Origin: CAZLAK01 sp964557545
GTDB taxonomy: Bacteria > Bacillota > Desulfotomaculia > Desulfotomaculales > Pelotomaculaceae
NCBI GenBank assembly: GCA_964557545.1
Contig: CAZLAK010000015.1
Location: forward strand, 1-46,186
Length of the DNA: 46,186 nt
Direction: 5' to 3'
The notes beneath the pieces were generated by a model. That model was not told where the DNA came from. It saw nothing but the letters and a program-made list of their open reading frames with translations, and searched no databases. Below are positions 7,708 to 15,814 of the stretch, one piece after another. Numbering within the stretch: the stretch's first letter is position 1; each line of letters starts with the position of its first letter. Both the position numbers and the translations under genes were made by a program.

Positions 7708-8952
7708 ATGTGGTGGTTTATGTTTGGTAAAAGGTCATTAATATTAACTTTTGCTTTTATTACTGCCGTAACGGTTTTGTTTTTGTGTACATCTCGGGGG
7801 TGGGCGCAGGAGCCGGAAATTGCCGGTGCGGCTGCCGTTCTCATTGACGCCCAAAATTGCCAGGTGCTTTTCGAGAAAAACTCTCATGTAAGAGTCTACC
7901 CGGCCAGCACTACCAAAGTTTTGACGGCAGTGCTGGCCTTAGAAAAGTGCCGCTTGGATGAGACGGTCACTGTATGTGAGGAAGCGGAGCTGGTGGAAGG
8001 TTCGTCTGTAGGTCTTAAGGGCGGGGAACGCCTTTCCTTGGAGGACCTGCTCTACGCCCTGCTCCTTTCTTCAGGCAACGATGCAGCGGTAGCCATTGCC
8101 TGTCACGTGGCCGGTTCAGTAAGCAGCTTTGCTGCCATGATGAACGAAAAAGCAAGAGAGATCGGCGCCAGGGAAAGCCACTTTGCTAACCCCAGCGGCC
8201 TGCCCGACCCTGCCCATTACAGCACCGCCTACGACATGGCCCTCATAGCCCGTTACGCCATGCAGAACCAGATATTTAGAAAGATTGTCTCCACAGAGCA
8301 AAAGACTATTAAAAGAGATGTGCCGGATGCCCAGACTTATCTTTTGAACCACAATAAGCTTTTGTGGCTTTATGACGGGGCCAACGGCATTAAAACCGGC
8401 TATACTGTAGAGGCGGGGCAGTGTTTGCTCTCGTCGGCCGGGCGGCGGGGAAGGGAATTAATTGCCTCGGTGATGAAGAGCGAGGGAGCAAATATCTGGT
8501 CGGACACAGAAAAACTTTTGGATTTTGGGTTTACTGCTTTTGAGCCCGTTGTACTGGCAGAAAGCGGAAAGGCGGCAGCTGAAATCCCCGTTAAGTACGG
8601 TGTGGAGGGAGTTGTTCTGGCGCGGGTCGGCTCCACGTTTTCTTATAATTTTAAAAAGGGAGAGGCTCCTCCCATAAGGCAGGAGGTCTTTTTAAAAAAA
8701 GACATCACAGCGCCGCTTAGAGCGGGAGAAAAAGTGGGGGATTTGGTATTTTACCGGGGGGAAGAAGAAATCGGCCGGACAGATTTGGTTTCTGACCGGG
8801 AAGTAAAGAGAAAGCTTTTTAGCGGCCCGAGGTTATGGTTTTACCTGCTCTCGTGCGCGGCTGTGCTTTTGGCTGTAGCGCGTTACCGCGCAAAAAGGAG
8901 TTTAAACAGCAGGTGGCGCAAAAAACGGAGTAAGAGAAGGTACGTTTTTTAA
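7708..8952 (+). CDS. D-alanyl-D-alanine carboxypeptidase (PBP5/DacF-like, peptidase S11)
   Basis: 414-aa serine D,D-carboxypeptidase that trims the terminal D-Ala of peptidoglycan stem peptides outside the membrane. Signal peptide at residues 1-34 (cleavage near GWAQ). Penicillin-binding motifs: SxxK as ASTTK with Ser67/Lys70, SGN at 122-124, and KTG at 229-231. A PBP5-type C-terminal beta domain follows. The chain ends with a hydrophobic helix (about 375-392) and a very basic tail (KKRSKRR) rather than the amphipathic anchor of PBP5. ATG at 7708; an ATG four codons later is equally possible. It begins 28 bp after feoB and may be read from the same transcript. Which Dac paralogue (DacA, DacB or DacF) it is cannot be settled. 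Confidence 0.92.
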   Translation: MWWFMFGKRSLILTFAFITAVTVLFLCTSRGWAQEPEIAGAAAVLIDAQNCQVLFEKNSHVRVYPASTTKVLTAVLALEKCRLDETVTVCEEAELVEGSSVGLKGGERLSLEDLLYALLLSSGNDAAVAIACHVAGSVSSFAAMMNEKAREIGARESHFANPSGLPDPAHYSTAYDMALIARYAMQNQIFRKIVSTEQKTIKRDVPDAQTYLLNHNKLLWLYDGANGIKTGYTVEAGQCLLSSAGRRGRELIASVMKSEGANIWSDTEKLLDFGFTAFEPVVLAESGKAAAEIPVKYGVEGVVLARVGSTFSYNFKKGEAPPIRQEVFLKKDITAPLRAGEKVGDLVFYRGEEEIGRTDLVSDREVKRKLFSGPRLWFYLLSCAAVLLAVARYRAKRSLNSRWRKKRSKRRYVF

Positions 8953-9005
8953 AAAGGGTTAAAACACAGTGTTACACTTATATTAACAGTGGTGGTGCAC
9001 GTTTT

Positions 9006-9446
9006 ATGAAAAAAGAGTTCTTGGATATTGAAGAGAGGCTGAAATTAAGGGAATACAAACTGACAGCCCGGCGCGCATTAATCTTAAGAGCGCTTCTGGA
9101 GAATAGCGGCAGGCACTTGTGTGCAGAAGAGATCCTCAGCCTGGTGAGGCAAAAGGCGCCCGATGTGGGTTTGGCCACGGTATACAGGGCCCTTGAGCTG
9201 TTTGTCAGTTCCGGTATTGCCCGGTCTTTGGATTTTGGTGACGGCAAAAAGCGCTATGAGGTAACATTTTTGGAAGACGGGATGCACCAGCACCACCACC
9301 TGATTTGTATTAAGTGCGGCAAGATCACGGAAGTCAATGAAGATCTTTTAGAAGAACTGGAAGACCGTGTAAAAGTTCAGCACTGCTTTACTGTAACCGA
9401 CCACCAGCTAAAGATATACGGTTTGTGCAGGAATTGCACAGGTTAA
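9006..9446 (+). CDS. fur: Fur-family metal-responsive repressor
   Basis: 146-aa regulator with an N-terminal winged helix (TARRALILRAL ... ATVYRALELF) and a C-terminal metal-binding and dimerisation domain. Metal-site residues seen: HQHHH at 94-98, CxxC pairs at Cys101/Cys104 and Cys141/Cys144, and a DHQLKIYGLC segment. This architecture is shared by Fur, Zur and PerR. The assignment as an iron sensor rests on the Fur-box-like operator at 5428-5446 in front of feoAB, 3.5 kb upstream. It follows the carboxypeptidase by 53 bp on the same strand. Confidence 0.88.
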   Translation: MKKEFLDIEERLKLREYKLTARRALILRALLENSGRHLCAEEILSLVRQKAPDVGLATVYRALELFVSSGIARSLDFGDGKKRYEVTFLEDGMHQHHHLICIKCGKITEVNEDLLEELEDRVKVQHCFTVTDHQLKIYGLCRNCTG

Positions 9447-9479
9447 GTTAAAAAAAGATACTTTTTTTGGAGTGATTGT

Positions 9480-12284
9480 GTGCATCACAAAGGCTTTTTC
9501 CTGCTAGTTTTACACGCTCACCTCCCGTACGTGCGCCACCCCCGGGAACCGGGCGTGATGGAGGAGCGCTGGCTTTTTGAAGCCATAACTGAGTGCTACG
9601 TGCCGCTTTTAAAGGTTTTTGAACAGCTGGCCAGGGAGGGCGTAAAGTACAAGGTAACTCTTTCTCTTTCTCCTCCGCTGGTTTCCATGCTCACTGACCG
9701 GATCTTGCAGGAGCGTTACACGCGTTACTTGAACAGCCTCATTTTGCTGTCTGAAATGGAAATAGAGAGAAACCGCCGCAACCCCCCTTTTGAGAGCTTG
9801 GCCCGCATGTACAACGAGCGCTTAAATGAGGTCCGGCGGGCTTTTGAGGAGGAATACTCTTATAACCTGCTGCTTCCGGTGCAGAGCCTGCAGGCCCTCG
9901 GGTTTTTAGAGGTAATAACGACCTGCGCTACGCACGGTTACTTGCCGCTGATGCTCACAGAAGAAGCTAAGAGAGCGCAGGTTCACGTGGCCGTCGAGCA
10001 GTACACCGGAATTTTTGGCCGGCCCCCGCAGGGCATGTGGCTGCCGGAGTGCGGTTATGCCAAAGGCGTAGACTCAATTTTAAAAGATTACGGTATAAGG
10101 TATTTTTTTATGGAAACGCACGGCATTACCAATGCCCGGCCAGCCCCGCACCGGGGGATTTACGCGCCAGTTTTTTGTCCTTCGGGAGTGGCGGCTTTTG
10201 GGCGTGATCCGGAGAGTTCCAGGCAGGTCTGGGACAGGCATACCGGCTACCCCGGCGACTACTTCTACCGGGAGTTCTACCGCGATATAGGTTATGACCT
10301 GCCGCTTCATTACTTGTCGCCGTTTTTGCCGGGAGGGACGATAAGGTGCGATACGGGTATTAAGTATTACCGGATTACCGGGCGCGGGGAGGAAAAGGAG
10401 CCGTACAATCCGGATATAGCCGAGGGCAGAACTGTGGAACACGCCCGCGACTTTGCCCAAAAACGGGCTTTGCAGTGCAGCAGGCTTTCTTCCCAGATAG
10501 ACAGGGAGCCGCTGGTTGTGGCGCCTTACGATGCCGAACTTTTTGGTCATTGGTGGTACGAGGGGCCGCGCTGGCTCTTCTACCTGGCCAAAGCGTTGTC
10601 TTCTTCGGAGTACGGCGTAGAGATGATCACACCGGCCGAGTATCTGGCCCTCTACCCCGACAACCAAGTTGTTGAGCCCGCCGAATCCAGCTGGGGAGAG
10701 GGCGGGTACAATCAGGTTTGGCTCAACCCGGCCAACGACTGGATATACAGGCACCTCCACCGGGCGGAAAGTGCCATGTCGGACTTGGCCGGGCTGCATC
10801 CCGCGGCACAGGGTGTAAAAAAGAGGGCTCTAAACCAGGCAGCCAGGGAACTGCTCCTGGCTCAGAGCAGTGACTGGGCTTTTATTATTAAAACCGGGAC
10901 GGCTGTACAGTACGCTGTGCAAAGAATAACCGGCCATATTGAAAACTTTAATAAGCTGGCAGCGGGCATTTTAAACGACATTGTTGATGGAGAGGAACTG
11001 TCCTCTTTAGAGCTGGCCGACAATATTTTTCCGGAGATTGACTACAGCGTTTACAGCCGCTATTACCGTTCTGTAAAAAAATGGTTCCCAACTTTAAAAA
11101 TGGGAAAAAATCTCTTGCGGGTTTTAATGCTTTCGTGGGAGTTTCCTCCCCGTACCATCGGCGGTCTGTCCAGACATGTCTACGATTTAACCCGCGCTCT
11201 TACCCGCCTGGGGTGCTGCGTTCACGTGGTTACTTGCCCCGTTGGCGATAGAGGCACAGACGAAGTAGTGGACGGGGTTTTTGTCTACAGGCTGGATCCC
11301 CGCTGTCTTTGGGCCCAGGATTTTCTAGAGTGGGTAGATCAGATGAACGCTGCTATGGACGAATTGGCGAGGGACAGGTGGAAAGGCGGGGACATTGATG
11401 TAGTGCACGCCCATGACTGGCTGGTGGGCAAGGCGGCGTCTAAAATTGCGGAGCGCCTTAAAGTTCCTCTTGTGGCTACCATTCACGCTACCGAGTACGG
11501 GCGCAATAGGGGTCTTTTTAATGAAACTCAAAGGTACATTCACGCTCAAGAAAAGTTTTTGGCTGAACTGGCCGGAAAAGTCATATGCTGCAGCAGGTAC
11601 ATGAGAGATGAAATAACCGGCCTTTTTGGTGTGCCGCCGCAAAAGCTGCACATAATACCTAACGGTGTAGACCCTTTAAACCTCGGTGTGCCGGCCAGCC
11701 TTTTGCCGGTCAAAAAAGATTTTGTTTCGGGTAAAAAGATCTTCTTCATCGGCCGCCTGGTGCCGGAAAAAGGCGTTCAGGTGCTGCTGGAGGCATTCGC
11801 GCAACTGGTCGTGTCTAACCCCGGTTTAAAACTTTTTATAGGCGGCAGGGGGCCGTACGAGCCTTTCTTAAGGGAGAGGGCGGCTGAACTGGGTTTGGGT
11901 GAGAGCGTTGTATTTTTGGGCTACCTGGACGAAACGGGCAGGAACAGTTACTTAAAGCAGGTGGACGTTGCGGTTTTCCCCAGCCTGTACGAACCGTTTG
12001 GCATCGTGGCCCTGGAAGCCATGGCGGCCCAGGTGCCGGTGATAGTTTCTGACACAGGGGGGTTAAGTGAAGTGGTCAGCCACGGTATCGACGGCTTTAA
12101 AGTGCCTCCCGGGCGCCCTGATATCCTGGCTTACTACATCGGAGAGGTTCTGAACAACCCAGTGCTGGCCCGTGACCTGGCCCGCGGCGCTTGGAGGAAA
12201 ATTATTACTGTTTATAACTGGCAGCATATTGCTCTTCAGACTCTTGATGTTTACGGAGAAATTTTGGGATTGCACTCTTTGTAA
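9480..12284 (+). CDS. fusion: GH57 alpha-glucan branching enzyme + GT4 glycosyltransferase (glycogen synthase-like)
   Basis: 934-aa two-domain enzyme. Residues 1 to about 530 are a GH57 / DUF1957 domain: LHAHLPYV (His12, His14), WLPECGY with Glu190 as expected nucleophile, and APYDAELFGHWW with Asp351 as expected acid/base. From about 541 a GT4-type transferase begins (VLMLSWEFPPRTIGGLSRHV), with VVHAHDWL, IIPNGVDP, FIGRLVPEKG and the EPFGIVALE donor-site motif. Together they suggest one polypeptide that elongates an alpha-1,4-glucan and adds alpha-1,6 branches, a glycogen-like storage role. The transferase could instead use another sugar nucleotide. GTG start with GGAG seven bases upstream. 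No glgC or glgP lies beside it. Confidence 0.88.
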   Translation: MHHKGFFLLVLHAHLPYVRHPREPGVMEERWLFEAITECYVPLLKVFEQLAREGVKYKVTLSLSPPLVSMLTDRILQERYTRYLNSLILLSEMEIERNRRNPPFESLARMYNERLNEVRRAFEEEYSYNLLLPVQSLQALGFLEVITTCATHGYLPLMLTEEAKRAQVHVAVEQYTGIFGRPPQGMWLPECGYAKGVDSILKDYGIRYFFMETHGITNARPAPHRGIYAPVFCPSGVAAFGRDPESSRQVWDRHTGYPGDYFYREFYRDIGYDLPLHYLSPFLPGGTIRCDTGIKYYRITGRGEEKEPYNPDIAEGRTVEHARDFAQKRALQCSRLSSQIDREPLVVAPYDAELFGHWWYEGPRWLFYLAKALSSSEYGVEMITPAEYLALYPDNQVVEPAESSWGEGGYNQVWLNPANDWIYRHLHRAESAMSDLAGLHPAAQGVKKRALNQAARELLLAQSSDWAFIIKTGTAVQYAVQRITGHIENFNKLAAGILNDIVDGEELSSLELADNIFPEIDYSVYSRYYRSVKKWFPTLKMGKNLLRVLMLSWEFPPRTIGGLSRHVYDLTRALTRLGCCVHVVTCPVGDRGTDEVVDGVFVYRLDPRCLWAQDFLEWVDQMNAAMDELARDRWKGGDIDVVHAHDWLVGKAASKIAERLKVPLVATIHATEYGRNRGLFNETQRYIHAQEKFLAELAGKVICCSRYMRDEITGLFGVPPQKLHIIPNGVDPLNLGVPASLLPVKKDFVSGKKIFFIGRLVPEKGVQVLLEAFAQLVVSNPGLKLFIGGRGPYEPFLRERAAELGLGESVVFLGYLDETGRNSYLKQVDVAVFPSLYEPFGIVALEAMAAQVPVIVSDTGGLSEVVSHGIDGFKVPPGRPDILAYYIGEVLNNPVLARDLARGAWRKIITVYNWQHIALQTLDVYGEILGLHSL

Positions 12285-12335
12285 ATTATAGATTTAAAGT
12301 TAATGTATATACTGGAAAGGAGAGCTAATGAGAGA

Positions 12336-13415
12336 ATGAAATTTGCACCCGAGGGTATAGCCACCGGCATCGGCAGTCTCCCCCTTACCGAACCCAGCGA
12401 AGCAGTGCGTTTAGTGAGAAAATATCTTCCAGAAGCTCCCCACTGGCCGCAGTTGCCGCAGCGCGGCCGGCAGGAGCACTTTGTTAACCAGTTTCTCCGT
12501 CCTCTGGTAACAACCGGCTTGCTGTGCGACGACGGGGAAAAAATCTATTTCCGCCACGAAAGTCCCGGCTTTGATACTGCCCTCACGGAATTTTACACGA
12601 TTTATTTGGCCTTTGAAAGCGGCGATTCTTCGGCGCTTAAAGAATTTGCCCTGCCGCCGGAGGCAGCAGCCGGATTTTACGCCTTTTTGTCTTCTCTGGA
12701 AAGTGAAGGCACAGGTAATGCCCTTCTTTTAAAGGGACACGTGGTAGGGCCCCTTACAGTTGGTTTTCAAGTAAAAGATGAAAGGGGTCGCTTTGCTTAC
12801 TACAGCGATATGCTGCGCGATTTGATCGTTAAAACCATAACCTTAAACGCGATCTGGCAGGTGGTAAAATTGAGCCGCTTTGGCCTGCCCGTGCTAGTAT
12901 TTGTCGACGATCCTGCCCTGGGAGTTTTTGGGCATTCCAGTTACATAACGGTTACCAGGGAAATGATAGAGGATGATCTGTCGGCCGTATTAGCCGCGGT
13001 CCGCTCGGCTGGGGGATTTATGGGTTTGCACTGCTGTGATGCTATTGACTGGTCCATACCGCTAGGATTAGGTCTTGATGTCTTAAGCTTTGATGCGTAC
13101 AATTACTTCTCTTCGCTTTTGCCGTACACCGGTGAATTAGAGAGGTTTTTAACGGGCGGGGGGATGCTGGCCTGGGGCATTGTCCCAACCTCCCCAGACG
13201 ATATTTACCGGGAAACAGAAGATTCACTGATCAATAAATTAAGAGGTGAGTGGAAGGAGCTTGCAGACCGCGGTGTGCCGCAGGAGTTACTGTCCAGCAG
13301 CTGCCTTATTACTCCTGCCTGCGGGGTGGGGTTGCTGGGGGCGGCGGCCGCTGAAAGGGTCTATTTTTTAACCCAAGCCCTTTCCCGCCGCATAAGGGAA
13401 GGGGTGCAGGATTAA
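12336..13415 (+). CDS. MetE C-terminal-like / UROD-superfamily methyltransferase
   Basis: 359-aa protein resembling the catalytic half of cobalamin-independent methionine synthase. Seen: IGSLP near the N-terminus, a GHVVGPLTVG segment, VDDP, and a zinc-ligand pattern HxC (His232, Cys234) followed by Cys329 in a TPAC motif, corresponding to the MetE HxC...C arrangement. It has no N-terminal MetE repeat, so it is about half the length of MetE, like archaeal core MetE and corrinoid-protein methyltransferases. The ATG at 12336 is preferred because AGGAGAG precedes it; an ATG at 12303 has nothing upstream. The acceptor could be homocysteine or a corrinoid protein; this is open. It is followed three bases later by a PHP gene. 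Confidence 0.75.
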   Translation: MKFAPEGIATGIGSLPLTEPSEAVRLVRKYLPEAPHWPQLPQRGRQEHFVNQFLRPLVTTGLLCDDGEKIYFRHESPGFDTALTEFYTIYLAFESGDSSALKEFALPPEAAAGFYAFLSSLESEGTGNALLLKGHVVGPLTVGFQVKDERGRFAYYSDMLRDLIVKTITLNAIWQVVKLSRFGLPVLVFVDDPALGVFGHSSYITVTREMIEDDLSAVLAAVRSAGGFMGLHCCDAIDWSIPLGLGLDVLSFDAYNYFSSLLPYTGELERFLTGGGMLAWGIVPTSPDDIYRETEDSLINKLRGEWKELADRGVPQELLSSSCLITPACGVGLLGAAAAERVYFLTQALSRRIREGVQD

Positions 13416-13417
13416 AC

Positions 13418-14224
13418 GTGTACCTGGTAGATTACCACCTTCACACCGCGCTCTGCGGCCATGCCTTGGGGGAAATGGAAGAATACCTGGCAGAAGCTGT
13501 GAAGAAGGGGTTGGTGGAAATCGGCTTTTGCGACCACCTGCCCCTCTACTTTTTGCCGCCCGGCCGGTCTATACCCTGCTACGCGATGGGCGAAGAGCAG
13601 CTCCCGCTTTATGTGCAGATGGTGCTGGCGGTGCAGGAGCGTTCGCCCATACCGGTAAAGCTCGGCATTGAGGCCGATTACGCGCCGGGCCAGGCCCAAA
13701 AACTGGCTTTCCTTTTATCAGGCCACCCCTTTGATTATGTAACCGGCTCAATTCACTTTATTGACGGCTGGGGGTTTGATAACCCCGCTGAAATAGGTGA
13801 ATATTCCCGCCGCGACTTAAACGAGGTTTACGAGAGGTATTTTGCTTTGCTGAATGAAGCTTCCCAGAGCGGCTTGTTTGATATTATGGCCCACCCCGAC
13901 CTCATCAAAAAGTTTGGCTTTCTGCCGTCTTGTGACCTAAAGCCGTTTTACGAAGAGACGGCCCGCGCTTTTAAGAGGGCGGGTGTCTGTGCTGAAATCA
14001 ATACTGCCGGCTTAAGGTACCCGGCGGGTGAAATATATCCGGCCCGCCCCCTGCTGGAAGCTTTTTTTGCTCACGGTGTGCCCGTAACCTTGGGGTCGGA
14101 TGCCCACAGACCTTCCCAGGTGGGCGAGGCCATAGAAAAGGCATTGGCCCTGGCAGTTGAGGTGGGTTACCGGGAATTGGCCATTTTTGAAGGGCGCGTG
14201 AGAAAGATGGTAAAAATCTTTTAA
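13418..14224 (+). CDS. PHP-domain phosphoesterase, histidinol-phosphatase (HisK/HisJ) family
   Basis: 268-aa PHP-type metal-dependent phosphatase. The metal-binding motifs appear in order: DYHLHT at residues 5-10, CDH, GIEADY, TGSIHF, AHPD, EINTAG and GSDAH. This is the arrangement of Bacillus-type histidinol-phosphate phosphatases, but no other his gene is in the window, so the substrate may differ. GTG start at 13418, two bases after the previous stop, so it is translationally close to the MetE-like gene. Its stop codon overlaps the stop of the convergent HEPN gene by four bases. Confidence 0.88.
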   Translation: MYLVDYHLHTALCGHALGEMEEYLAEAVKKGLVEIGFCDHLPLYFLPPGRSIPCYAMGEEQLPLYVQMVLAVQERSPIPVKLGIEADYAPGQAQKLAFLLSGHPFDYVTGSIHFIDGWGFDNPAEIGEYSRRDLNEVYERYFALLNEASQSGLFDIMAHPDLIKKFGFLPSCDLKPFYEETARAFKRAGVCAEINTAGLRYPAGEIYPARPLLEAFFAHGVPVTLGSDAHRPSQVGEAIEKALALAVEVGYRELAIFEGRVRKMVKIF

Positions 14225-14631
14225 ATAGGTATTACTTCTTTGGCCGCTTCCACAACAAATATAGCATCCCTTTGCGCCCTTTCCCCGTCTTCGCGGGTGT
14301 ATTCCTCCGTCGGTATAAAGTCAATGTCGCCGTAGAAAGAAAACTCCCTTTCTTTTCTGAGCCACTTTGAGATGGCCGCCAAGCGGGCGGCTTTTGCTTT
14401 AACTGCGGGCGGAAGCCGGTCGCTGTACTCTAAGATAAGCCCGCCGACATCGTGTTGTTTAGGCGGCTCTATCCCTATCTGGCGCAGAACACCTTTTAGA
14501 GCGAGTTCCACAATTTCCTGCGCTTCCCGCACAACGTCAGAGTAAGCCTCCTCTTCCATGAGCACGGAGAGAATACGCAGGCGCACAGCAGCTTTTATAA
14601 GGTAACTCTGCGCTAGGCTTTTATTGGTCAT
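14221..14631 (-). CDS. HEPN domain protein (partner of MNT nucleotidyltransferase)
   Basis: 136-aa helical protein matching the HEPN domain: a helix with EIVELALKGVLRQIG, then the conserved KQHDVGGL turn. HEPN RNase toxins carry R-x(4-6)-H; here the only His of the protein is in KQHD and the nearest upstream Arg is separated from it by nine residues, so the RNase motif appears absent. It overlaps the upstream nucleotidyltransferase gene by four bases (ATGA-type overlap), so the pair is translationally coupled. Such MNT-HEPN pairs are often toxin-antitoxin modules; this version may rather be a substrate-binding partner of the transferase. ATG start at 14631. Confidence 0.82.
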   Translation of the reverse strand: MTNKSLAQSYLIKAAVRLRILSVLMEEEAYSDVVREAQEIVELALKGVLRQIGIEPPKQHDVGGLILEYSDRLPPAVKAKAARLAAISKWLRKEREFSFYGDIDFIPTEEYTREDGERAQRDAIFVVEAAKEVIPI

Positions 14632-15122
14632 AATTTAAAAATTTCACCCTTTTTAAAGTCTTTTTTGAGCACCCAGTGCCAGCTGTTGCCTCGCCAAACG
14701 CGCTGGGCGCCGAGTTCAGAGAGTCTTTTTTGGAATTTTTCCAAGAAGTTTTTAAAAAAGCCGTGCCGGTCGTAAAGAATTTTACAATCTTCCACCATGT
14801 CGAGAAAAAGAAGGCTTCCCCGTTCTACCTCGCCGGGAGTTTTGATCACCGGAGAAAGATACGTGTCTATGCCCTCATCTTTTAAGCGTTTTAGGGCGGG
14901 CGTAAGTTTTTTTTCTACTCCTTCTTCAAATTCAGCCATTCTTTTTAACCGCCCGCGGGGGAGGTTTTCAGCTACTAAGAGGAAGTCGATGTCCGAATCT
15001 GCCCGCGGGCAGCCCCTGCCCACCGAACCGAAGACAGCCAGGGAAACCAGTCGCTTTCCGTAATGTTCACAAGTTTTTTTTAAAAGCTCTTCCAGCAGCA
15101 TTTCAAAATGTTCCCGGATCAC
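14628..15122 (-). CDS. minimal nucleotidyltransferase (MNT), pol-beta superfamily
   Basis: 164-aa protein with the nucleotidyltransferase signature GSVGRG followed by DSDIDFLLV, giving the GS...DxD catalytic core; a third carboxylate is probably the Asp of GIDTYLSP. It transfers a nucleotide to a protein or small-molecule target; in known MNT-HEPN pairs the MNT adenylylates and silences the HEPN toxin. The C-terminal third, with FLEKFQKRL and a Trp-rich segment, is longer than in the shortest MNTs. GTG start at 15122 with GGGGAGG about 11 bases upstream. The pair points away from the dcw cluster and shares the region at 15123-15289 with the mraZ promoter. Confidence 0.88.
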   Translation of the reverse strand: MIREHFEMLLEELLKKTCEHYGKRLVSLAVFGSVGRGCPRADSDIDFLLVAENLPRGRLKRMAEFEEGVEKKLTPALKRLKDEGIDTYLSPVIKTPGEVERGSLLFLDMVEDCKILYDRHGFFKNFLEKFQKRLSELGAQRVWRGNSWHWVLKKDFKKGEIFKL

Positions 15123-15199
15123 TTATTTTAATTCCTCCCCGTCGAAGTTAGGCGGCAATAAAGAGGCTAGTGTTTTGGGATGAGTTATTAAAATCATAA

Positions 15200-15205
15200 T
15201 ATAAT
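15200..15205 (+). promoter_or_regulatory. candidate -10 element upstream of mraZ
   Basis: A TATAAT lies in an AT-rich stretch 85 bp before the first GTGG box. The best -35 candidate, TTGGGA at 15175-15180, has a 19-bp spacer and matches weakly. This is a tentative promoter for the dcw operon; nothing else convincing is seen between the MNT gene and the GTGG boxes. Confidence 0.3.
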
Positions 15206-15289
15206 ATTGTCCTTACTAACCTCAAACGGTTTTTTCACAAAATTTTTTTACCGGCAGCAGGATTTTTTTTGCTATTTAAAGAAATAGAG

Positions 15290-15313
15290 GTGGTGAAAAG
15301 TGGTGGCCTGTGG
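15290..15313 (+). promoter_or_regulatory. MraZ-box array: three GTGG repeats at 10-bp spacing
   Basis: GTGG occurs at 15290-15293, 15300-15303 and 15310-15313, exactly one helical turn apart, just before mraZ. MraZ proteins are known to bind arrays of short G-rich direct repeats spaced about 10 bp upstream of their own gene and repress the dcw operon. The position and spacing fit autoregulation by the adjacent mraZ product. Confidence 0.7.
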
Positions 15314-15344
15314 ATCAAAATAGATGGATCGGAGTCGGGGCACC

Positions 15345-15782
15345 TTGTTCATGGGTGAATACCTGCACAGTATTGACGCCAAAGGTAGGCTTTTTATACC
15401 TTCCCGCTTCCGCGAAGGCCTGGGGGACCGCTTTGTTTTAACAAAGGGTCTTGACGGATGTCTCTTTGCTTACCCGTTTTCAGAATGGGAGGTTTTGGAG
15501 CAGAAGCTGAAGTCCCTGCCCTTTACCAGGGCAGATGCCCGGGCCTTCGTCCGTTTTTTTTTCTCGGGTGCTGCGGAATGTGATGTTGACCGGCAGGGAA
15601 GAATACTAATCCCGGGACCGCTTAGGGAGTACGCCTGTTTGGAGAGGGATGTTGTAGTAATTGGTGTTTCCACCCGCGTGGAAATTTGGGATAAGGACAG
15701 GTGGGAGGAGTACCGTGCCCGGGCTGCTGCCGCTTATGAGGAAATCGCAGAAAAAATCATTGAGACGGATGCCGGTCTGTAA
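15345..15782 (+). CDS. mraZ: transcriptional regulator MraZ
   Basis: 145-aa AbrB-like protein with two MraZ repeats: MFMGEYLHSIDAKGRLFIPSRFR at the N-terminus and the second, ECDVDRQGRILIPGPLREY, around residues 80-100. The DxKGR and DxQGR motifs are the DNA-binding signatures. It represses the division and cell-wall operon by binding direct repeats in its own leader. The family almost always begins MFMGEY, which fixes the start at the TTG at 15345, with GGAG ten bases upstream; an ATG at 15324 in the same frame would add seven atypical residues. First gene of the dcw cluster. Confidence 0.93.
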   Translation: MFMGEYLHSIDAKGRLFIPSRFREGLGDRFVLTKGLDGCLFAYPFSEWEVLEQKLKSLPFTRADARAFVRFFFSGAAECDVDRQGRILIPGPLREYACLERDVVVIGVSTRVEIWDKDRWEEYRARAAAAYEEIAEKIIETDAGL

Positions 15783-15814
15783 AGTGTTAAAACGGCGTAA
15801 AAGGCGGGTTTTAA

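Noticed and set aside
9450..9468. A7-GATAC-T7 sequence between the Fur-family gene and the GH57 fusion gene
   Set aside because: Stem consists only of A-T pairs, so it is a poor terminator; may be chance.
10080..10799. Long open frame on the minus strand inside the GH57 domain
   Set aside because: It lies wholly inside a gene with clear catalytic motifs; Pro/Arg-rich composition and lack of any motif mark it as a frame shadow.
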